DNA of 24,254 nt, taken from positions 1 to 24,254 of IMG/VR virus record IMGVR_UViG_3300025652_000536. One strand, given 5' to 3'. Positions 19,852-24,254 of the stretch are shown piece by piece (position 1 is the stretch's first letter; every line of letters starts with the position of its first letter). Made by a program: the position numbers and the translations under genes. Origin of the DNA: a virus. Under the pieces are notes generated by a model. The model did not search any database. It had not been told where the DNA came from and saw nothing but the letters and a program-made list of their open reading frames with translations.

Positions 19852-20064
19852 ATGAGCAAAGCAAGCGAAATAGAAAACCACATCCTAAGAGGGGAAAGCA
19901 TCACAGGTATATTAGCCTTGGATCTATACGGAGTTTACCGGCTATCAAGCGTTATCAATAGGCTCCGGAATAAAGGGATAGAGATTGAAACTATGATGAT
20001 TCAGAAAGACGATGGCACTCAGTATGCCAAATACATTTTACCAATTCACGCAAGAAAACTATGA
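19852..20064 (+). CDS. HTH/winged-helix protein (70 aa)
   Basis: After a 75-nt gap, the gene starts with 'MSKASEIENHILRGESITGILALDLYGVYRLSSVINRLRNKGIEIET' (read in order), the pattern of the small phage helix-turn-helix domain (HTH_55-like), with the recognition helix around 'YRLSSVINRLRNKG' and a short wing ('YAKYIL') at the end. The leader CTAATCTAACC directly precedes the ATG. It probably binds DNA; the target is unknown. The end overlaps the next gene by 4 nt. Confidence 0.75.
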   Translation: MSKASEIENHILRGESITGILALDLYGVYRLSSVINRLRNKGIEIETMMIQKDDGTQYAKYILPIHARKL

Positions 20065-20222
20065 ACGACTTAATTGAACAACTCAAATGGGCTTTAATCC
20101 AAGCTGAAAAATACGAAACTGGTGATAAAGCTATGGAATACGCTTATAAGTATGGTTTGCTAACAGGCTCCATAAAAAGAGCTTTAATTGAACTAGAATA
20201 TTTAAACCTCAAGAAATCATGA
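20061..20222 (+). CDS. small helical hypothetical protein (53 aa)
   Basis: ATG at 20061 overlaps the stop of the HTH gene (ATGA), and the TGA overlaps the start of the next gene in the same way. MNDLIEQLKWALIQAEKYET and the following residues are helical and charged. Not recognised; the double coupling supports translation. Confidence 0.55.
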   Translation: MNDLIEQLKWALIQAEKYETGDKAMEYAYKYGLLTGSIKRALIELEYLNLKKS

Positions 20223-20398
20223 TGAAACTCCAAAAATTTTCAGATGCTCAGAATAAATGGATAGACAAAGGAGAGTTTATGTCTGCATCAGATGCGATGC
20301 ACTACGCAAGCGACTATGGGAGAGATTTTCCTTATGACTATCGGGTTATTGATAGCAAGGGAAGGCCTGTTCAAACAACTAGACCTGACAAGCCCTAA
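20219..20398 (+). CDS. small hypothetical protein (59 aa)
   Basis: ATGATG at 20219; the first overlaps the preceding TGA. The stop TAA shares a base with the RusA ATG. The protein (MMKLQKFSDAQNKWIDKGEF, then an aromatic DYGRDFPYDYRVID segment and a basic end) has no recognised family. Coupling on both sides supports it. Confidence 0.55.
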   Translation: MMKLQKFSDAQNKWIDKGEFMSASDAMHYASDYGRDFPYDYRVIDSKGRPVQTTRPDKP

Positions 20399-20739
20399 TG
20401 CAAATAGAACTCCATCATAAGCCTTTAAGCGTTAATGAAGCATGGCAAGGTAGGCGATTCAAAACAGATGCTTACAAGGCATTCGAAACGCTTATCTTGC
20501 TATCCTTACCTAAGCTGAAGGATCCGATTCCTGACATGATTAGAATTGAGTTTCATTTCGGGTTTAGCTCTAGGAATGCAGACGTTGATAATCCTGTAAA
20601 ACCTATCTTGGATATTCTGCAGAAAAAGTACAAATTCAATGACCGGGATGTATGGGAGATTACAAGCAGGAAAAGCATAGTGAAAAAGGGAAATCAATTT
20701 ATCACTATTGGCATTTATCCCTATTTGCCTTTTGATTGA
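20398..20739 (+). CDS. rusA: RusA-family Holliday junction resolvase
   Basis: 113 residues, typical for RusA. The catalytic acidic cluster is in 'NADVDNPVKPILDIL' (D62, D64, D72) and 'FNDRDVWEI' (D82, D84), and a basic 'RKSIVKKG' follows, matching the D-x-D-N...D...D-D/D-x-D and Lys pattern of PF05866. The N-terminal strands 'IELHHKPLSVNEAWQGRRF' also fit. It resolves recombination or replication junctions, fitting with ERF and the helicase-like ATPase. Confidence 0.92.
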   Translation: MQIELHHKPLSVNEAWQGRRFKTDAYKAFETLILLSLPKLKDPIPDMIRIEFHFGFSSRNADVDNPVKPILDILQKKYKFNDRDVWEITSRKSIVKKGNQFITIGIYPYLPFD

Positions 20740-20752
20740 TTTTAACACCAAA

Positions 20753-20788
20753 ATAATAGCCGTTTTAATGGATATTATTGGCTGTTAT
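20753..20788 (+). repeat. imperfect inverted repeat after rusA
   Basis: ATAATAGCC (20753-20761) and GGCTGTTAT (20780-20788) can pair over nine positions including one G-T, with an 18-nt loop. There is no T-run, so it is not a good terminator. It could be a weak mRNA structure or a binding site in the 110-nt gap before 20850. Confidence 0.3.
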
Positions 20789-20849
20789 AATCAGGCAAAC
20801 CAATCTTAAATACCACATTTGGAATAATCCAAAAAAAAGCCTTAATTTT

Positions 20850-21098
20850 ATGAAAGCAAAGCAAAAGATCAAAAATCCATACGAACTAAATTATCGACTA
20901 AAAAATAAATTAGGAAATTGGGGCAACTGGATATCAGGTAAAGGTGAATTTGATGAAATTAAAACCGTTCAAAGTCAGATTAAAACGATTAGAATGGCTC
21001 ACAGATGCCCTATTGAAATTGAGTTTAAAATGGATGGATCGCTTTTAGATTATTTAGGTAACGAAATAGGCAAAACAATAGTATATGAAACTAGATGA
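20850..21098 (+). CDS. hypothetical protein (82 aa)
   Basis: The ATG at 20850 (MKAKQKIKNPYELNYRLKNK) is preferred; an upstream in-frame start at 20778 would add a stretch unlike a protein beginning. The protein is basic at the N-terminus, with 'GNWGNWISGKGEFDEIKTVQ' in the middle and a beta-like end (IEIEFKMDGSLLDYLG). Not recognised. It overlaps the next gene by 14 nt. Confidence 0.55.
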   Translation: MKAKQKIKNPYELNYRLKNKLGNWGNWISGKGEFDEIKTVQSQIKTIRMAHRCPIEIEFKMDGSLLDYLGNEIGKTIVYETR

Positions 21099-21306
21099 GA
21101 AATTCCAAGAGTCGGCAAATGAATTGAAAACAGTATTGAAATTCAGTAACGTATTCTCAGAGGATTATTACAGATTTAAGATTTTAGGAAAAGAAGTGAA
21201 CGGGCAAAGATTTCCGGATCTGTCTGAGATCGAAGTTTCAAAGATTAAGCTAGACATTGACCGATTGAAGAAAACAATCAATCACTTTGAAAAGCATTTT
21301 AAATAA
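21085..21306 (+). CDS. hypothetical protein (73 aa), last early gene
   Basis: A helical, charged protein (MKLDEKFQESANELKTVLKF) ending in 'SKIKLDIDRLKKTINHFEKHF'. It has no membrane part and no recognised family. It overlaps the preceding gene by 14 nt and is the last plus gene before the convergent lysis module; the first strong terminator downstream is at 21492-21522. Confidence 0.55.
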   Translation: MKLDEKFQESANELKTVLKFSNVFSEDYYRFKILGKEVNGQRFPDLSEIEVSKIKLDIDRLKKTINHFEKHFK

Positions 21307-21380
21307 ACCTTAATCAAACCTATATATTAACAATTTTGAATTTGAAGCATATTGATTCTACCTCCAACGAAATTAAAAAA

Positions 21381-21905
21381 CTAATTTCCTAACTTGTAAC
21401 CAAACTGAATAGAGTTATTTGTTATTCCGAAAAGGTATTTGTTTTTAATCAGAGTAACACCAACAGAAGGAGTAAGTTGTTGATTCACCCCAGCCGTTAG
21501 GAATATTCCTGACGGCTTTTTTATGATCGTTGTGGTATTGGTGATTGTGTTGGTAATCGTTGGTATCTGAAAATCGTTTACAATATTCATTTTTATCACT
21601 TCTCCCAAAACTTCTCCGCTTACAGTAGTATTTCCATAAAGAAAAGGTTTAGAGGTCTTAAAAGCGTTTATTTTAGCCTCATAAGATTCTGCAAAGATTG
21701 TATCTCTTAAGTATTTGGTTTTGATTTCTGTTCGCAATACATGAACTGTATCATAAACCTGAACAAATACCGAATCAGTCTTGTATTCTGTCTTAGTAAT
21801 TACCTTGGCTACATCATTGCCATTTTGCCAATTAAAAAGTAGATAGCCTCCAATAAGACCTAGTAAAAATATGATGGCAAATAGCAGTGCTTTATTCATT
21901 ACCAC
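21381..21905 (-). CDS. membrane-anchored protein of the lysis module
   Basis: 174 residues. A membrane helix at about 5-24 (ALLFAIIFLLGLIGGYLLF) follows a short basic start; the rest is a Thr/Val-rich, probably periplasmic region with 'ITNTITNTTTIIKKPSGIFL' and a beta-like C-terminus (LTAGVNQQLTPSVGVTL). Placement after the endolysin suggests a spanin-like or envelope role, but the coiled-coil typical of inner-membrane spanins is not evident. The start overlaps the endolysin stop by 7 nt. Its coding sequence contains the terminator of the opposing early operon. Confidence 0.6.
   Translation of the reverse strand: MVMNKALLFAIIFLLGLIGGYLLFNWQNGNDVAKVITKTEYKTDSVFVQVYDTVHVLRTEIKTKYLRDTIFAESYEAKINAFKTSKPFLYGNTTVSGEVLGEVIKMNIVNDFQIPTITNTITNTTTIIKKPSGIFLTAGVNQQLTPSVGVTLIKNKYLFGITNNSIQFGYKLGN
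21492..21522 (+). terminator. terminator of the early operon, inside the opposing gene
   Basis: AGCCGTTAGGAA (21492-21503) pairs fully with TTCCTGACGGCT (21506-21517), one G-T included, followed by a run of six T. It faces the plus strand, 186 nt after the last early stop, and lies wholly within the minus-strand gene 21381-21905. Confidence 0.8.
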
Positions 21906-22270
21906 CTAGCAAAATGACCACGAATATCATAATGGACAAACGTATCATAGGCATGAAGTCCACCTATTGCCATTTCCCCTCTTCCCTGGAGTAATTCAAT
22001 TGCATCAAAAACTTGTCTTGGTGTATATCCATCGACTACAATATCGGCTGCATTTCCTAATACGTGTTGACTATTTTTAGCACCTCCAATTTTCACATTA
22101 TGTTCAGGCGAACGATAACCGGAATTTATTTTTATTGGCTTACCTAAATATGCCCTAAGCACTTGTAAATTCTGGGCCACTTTTTCGAGTTGGTAGATTA
22201 CTGATTCAGGTGCTTTTGATCCATCATTTGAATCAAATTCTGATAAGCTAAAGTTTTCTGTTAACCGCAT
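21899..22270 (-). CDS. M15-family peptidase endolysin
   Basis: 123 residues, the size of single-domain Peptidase_M15_3 (PF08291) enzymes. The start 'MRLTENFSLSEFDSNDGS' is the usual family opening. Zinc ligands are visible as H69, D76 and H113 in 'GGAKNSQHVLGNAADIVVDG' and 'TFVHYDIRGHFARW', with 'INSGYRSPEHN' before. These enzymes cleave D-amino-acid bonds in peptidoglycan. There is no signal peptide, so export would need a holin; two small membrane proteins are encoded just upstream. Confidence 0.92.
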   Translation of the reverse strand: MRLTENFSLSEFDSNDGSKAPESVIYQLEKVAQNLQVLRAYLGKPIKINSGYRSPEHNVKIGGAKNSQHVLGNAADIVVDGYTPRQVFDAIELLQGRGEMAIGGLHAYDTFVHYDIRGHFARW

Positions 22271-22323
22271 ATATGATCTATTAAAGTTTTACAATTTCCA
22301 ACGCAAACCCTAAGAACGCATTT

Positions 22324-22476
22324 TTAAATTATAAGCTGTGATATTATAGTTTTAAGCAAATCAAAAAAAGCCAACAAAGCCTCTTCTGGCAAAAGAAAAG
22401 CAGCCAACATCCCTAGTGCCATTAGAAAAACCGCCCAGACAGAATACCGTTTTATTTTTTTCTTATCCTCTTCCAT
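22324..22476 (-). CDS. small membrane protein, holin-like (50 aa)
   Basis: ATG at 22476 (MEEDKKKIKRYSVWAVFLMA); a basic N-terminus is followed by one membrane helix (about 13-30, VWAVFLMALGMLAAFLL) and a hydrophobic second helix (LLAFFDLLKTIISQLII). The gene overlaps the preceding holin-like gene by 25 nt and precedes the endolysin. Charge distribution and position suggest a holin or antiholin, not proven by a motif. Confidence 0.5.
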   Translation of the reverse strand: MEEDKKKIKRYSVWAVFLMALGMLAAFLLPEEALLAFFDLLKTIISQLII

Positions 22477-22661
22477 ATCGCTTTTATGTCCTTTAGAAAG
22501 TATTCCGATTTCTTAATCTGATCCCAAGTTTTAATAATAATTCCGGCCAAGGTCGCAAATAAAATTAATAGTTTAAGAGCCTCATTCATATCAATGATGG
22601 ATACTATGGCCCCTGCTGCCCCGAGTCCTAATATCCAGTCAAACGGTGGTATGTGATTCAT
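22452..22661 (-). CDS. holin-like membrane protein (69 aa)
   Basis: Two hydrophobic segments at about 8-25 (DWILGLGAAGAIVSII) and 28-43 (ALKLLILFATLAGIII), followed by a strongly basic tail (KSEYFLKDIKAIWKRIRKK). Two helices, a short turn and a charged C-terminus are the layout of class II holins. It lies between the tail-associated and endolysin genes. Function inferred from topology and position. Confidence 0.6.
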   Translation of the reverse strand: MNHIPPFDWILGLGAAGAIVSIIDMNEALKLLILFATLAGIIIKTWDQIKKSEYFLKDIKAIWKRIRKK

Positions 22662-22662
22662 T

Positions 22663-23127
22663 TTAATAAAGTTTTGAGGCGTTAATAAAGAATTGATCTA
22701 AAGCGGCTTGACTCATCCCAATAGTTGGTGCAAGTCTATTTAGTATTGGGCTTGTTCTTTCCCATTCAGTAGCAGATTCCCAATAAATTTTTTCAGATCT
22801 GCCTGATTGGTTTATCATTTCCTCGATTTGATCTATCAGCCCCATTTGAACGAGTAGTAATTTCCCTTGAAGCTGAGAGATTTTGACTGGCACATTTCTA
22901 TCTCGAAGTTCATCCTCAGTGAGTTCCAGTATTTGGTATTCAACCGTTGCCATACCATTCGATTCAGTAACTCCAATCTTCTCTATTTTCTGAGTTTCAC
23001 TGGAATATCCAGGTGCGATATCGATATATATTAACCAGCCATTTTCAAGTATTTTCTCCTGCGTTGGATTGATTACCGATTCGATTAATGGGCTTGAAGT
23101 TATTATTCCTTTTTTGTAGTATGTCAT
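22663..23127 (-). CDS. tail-fibre-associated protein
   Basis: 154 residues. The C-terminal part ('GLIDQIEEMINQSGRSEKIYWESATEWERTSPIL', in order, then 'LAPTIGMSQAALDQFF') has the helical pattern of XkdW-like or small tail-fibre accessory proteins that follow fibre genes in many phages. The N-terminal part is beta-like (GWLIYIDIAPG). It overlaps the fibre gene upstream by 4 nt and is followed 1 nt later by the holin-like gene. Likely virion or assembly factor; no catalytic motif. Confidence 0.55.
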   Translation of the reverse strand: MTYYKKGIITSSPLIESVINPTQEKILENGWLIYIDIAPGYSSETQKIEKIGVTESNGMATVEYQILELTEDELRDRNVPVKISQLQGKLLLVQMGLIDQIEEMINQSGRSEKIYWESATEWERTSPILNRLAPTIGMSQAALDQFFINASKLY

Positions 23128-23933
23128 ACTTGTCTTCCTAATATTGTTTGAAATTGCTGGACGATAGAATAAAAAATACTTATTTCTGATTCTGTCAATC
23201 CAGTTGAAATACTTGCAAATGATGCTGTTTGATTAATTGGTGTTGCAAGATTTCCATGAATATGAATAGGTATAGTGTTTATAGTACCAGTATTATTATT
23301 GGTATTTTGAACTTTTAATACCCCATTATGAAAAACTTTAAGGCTATTTGCGCTTATTCTTGATCCTGTAATCAATCCGTTTTGAGGAATATTATTATAC
23401 GAAAAATTAGCAAATTGAAAATTTGATCCAAAATCAGCGGCAAGATTATAATTAGTCCTGTTAAAATACATGGAATAAGAAGAAATAGCTCCCACTGTTG
23501 ATCCCATTGACAGAAGCCCAGATGTGTTTGGAAGCATAAGTTTATTTGGAACGTAAAGGGACATTGATATATCATTTTGCATACCATTTTCCCATACTTG
23601 GAAATAAGTATTTCCTCTCCCACCAGAAGCTAATGGAGTGGATCCTGAAGAATTATGCAAAATACTACCCTGCCATAATACCCTATAAGCAATATCTAAA
23701 TCACGAGCATCTTTTAAATTCCATTTATGGGTAAAAGCAGTGCCTCCTACTAACGGGTATATTGCCTTAAATTTTGTCCATAAACTTTGCTTTTTCAATT
23801 CTATTACTAAATAATTGACAGCGTTGGTAATTACACCGCCCGTAATTCCAGAAGCCGTTAAAAATAAAACCGCATCAGGATCAATGCCTCCTTTTGCAGC
23901 CAACAAAATTTTTTGTATCAAATGTAAATTCAT
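23124..23933 (-). CDS. tail fibre / receptor-binding-type structural protein
   Basis: 269 residues. The opening 'DPDAVLFLTASGITGGVITNAVNYLVIELKKQSLWTKFKAIYPLVGGTAFTHKWNLKDARDLD' (in order) and the ending 'LTESEISIFYSIVQQFQTILGRQV' are landmarks of a large set of structural proteins in Bacteroidetes phages, whose variable middle is beta-rich, as here (YVPNKLMLPNTSGLLSMGST). A host-binding or fibre role is inferred from the location before the lysis genes and the variable centre. It overlaps both neighbours by 4 nt. Confidence 0.7.
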   Translation of the reverse strand: MNLHLIQKILLAAKGGIDPDAVLFLTASGITGGVITNAVNYLVIELKKQSLWTKFKAIYPLVGGTAFTHKWNLKDARDLDIAYRVLWQGSILHNSSGSTPLASGGRGNTYFQVWENGMQNDISMSLYVPNKLMLPNTSGLLSMGSTVGAISSYSMYFNRTNYNLAADFGSNFQFANFSYNNIPQNGLITGSRISANSLKVFHNGVLKVQNTNNNTGTINTIPIHIHGNLATPINQTASFASISTGLTESEISIFYSIVQQFQTILGRQV

Positions 23934-24254
23934 ATCTCGATGGCGTTTATAGACCCGTAGACAATCACTACACCTGAGCTATTAATTGAACAGGGTATAT
24001 CATAAAGTGTACCCGCTGGAGTTGGTGCCTCTCCGCTTGCGAATAAGGTTCCAACGGGAAATACAATCATCTGAATACCTGAGAATCGAAGGGTAAATCC
24101 TTTCTCACTTGTCAAATTTGGTAATCCTGTAAATGATAAAGTAACAGACCCAGTTAAAGTAGCTTTGATTAAAGTTCCGATATTCAAATCAATATCAACG
24201 GTTCCAGATATATCTCCCAAGTTTTGAATTAATACCGCATTGATTGAGTCGGCT
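23930..24254 (-). CDS. structural protein, C-terminal fragment
   Basis: The frame is open to the right edge, so the true start lies outside; an apparent TTG at 24220 is internal. The visible 107 residues (…DISGTVDIDLNIGTLIKATL…SVTLSFTGLP…) show the repeated 'G-T/S-x-x-(I/L)-D-(I/L)' and 'G-x-x-T-L-S-F' pattern of beta-rich C-terminal domains in Bacteroidetes phage virion proteins. It overlaps the next gene by 4 nt. Probably a tail or decoration protein. Confidence 0.6.
   Translation of the reverse strand, partial: ADSINAVLIQNLGDISGTVDIDLNIGTLIKATLTGSVTLSFTGLPNLTSEKGFTLRFSGIQMIVFPVGTLFASGEAPTPAGTLYDIPCSINSSGVVIVYGSINAIEI

Noticed and set aside
23372-23734. Open frames of 83 and 62 codons over the tail fibre gene.
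   Set aside because: They overlap a recognised structural gene completely and show no coupling to neighbours.
1-24254. The window might be a closed circle, with the cut genes at both edges forming one protein.
   Set aside because: Joining the right end to the left end puts the two fragments out of frame, and essential tail genes (tube, tape measure) are missing.

Overview
The window is part of a tailed double-stranded DNA phage or prophage of a Bacteroidetes host. The evidence is an HK97-type head module (TerS, TerL, portal, Mu F-like minor head protein, prohead protease, major capsid protein, two connectors), low GC throughout, and promoter-like sites of the Bacteroidetes form TTG-N19-21-TAnnTTTG. 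No integrase, attachment site or CI-like repressor is visible, so lysogeny is neither shown nor excluded. The tail tube, tape measure and most tail genes are missing and must lie beyond the edges; both edges cut through structural genes.

Layout. (1) 1-11907, minus strand: the late head module, transcribed right to left as TerS, TerL, small membrane protein, portal, minor head protein, protease, capsid, then an accessory block (tRNA-like gene, small unknown genes, a methyltransferase, a two-domain glycosyltransferase), then the head-tail connectors and the N-terminus of a structural protein. Two plus-strand genes with their own promoters sit inside this module as morons: a PP-loop/PAPS-reductase-like gene (6596-7408) and a YopX-family gene (9674-10099). 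(2) 11908-12022: a divergent control region with a minus promoter for TerS and a strong plus promoter carrying a perfect 6+6 inverted repeat between its two elements. (3) 12023-21306, plus strand: the early/replication region. It holds small membrane peptides, an ERF annealing protein, Gp157, HTH proteins, a structured leader or small RNA with terminator, a DUF6291-like replication protein with iteron-like repeats, a RecA/DnaB-like ATPase, RusA and small unknown genes. (4) 21381-24254, minus strand: a membrane-anchored protein, an M15 peptidase endolysin, two small holin-like membrane proteins, and tail-fibre-associated genes.

The most unusual part is a cassette at 16842-19776 inside the early region, with its own promoter. 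It encodes an IbrA-like PP-loop/DUF3440 protein, a protein closely resembling ectoine synthase (EctC) with all three iron ligands at canonical positions, an IbrB-like ParB/Srx protein, a protein with a putative sliding-clamp-binding motif, and a short stand-alone DUF3440 C-terminal-like protein. I infer a sulfur- or nucleotide-chemistry system, possibly nucleic-acid modification or host reprogramming, that has recruited an EctC-fold cupin. This is a hypothesis; only the family assignments come from the sequence.

Early genes probably provide recombination-dependent replication (ERF, RusA, helicase-like ATPase), and the late genes provide packaging, capsid and lysis. The early operon ends at a 12-bp hairpin terminator placed inside the opposing minus-strand gene.
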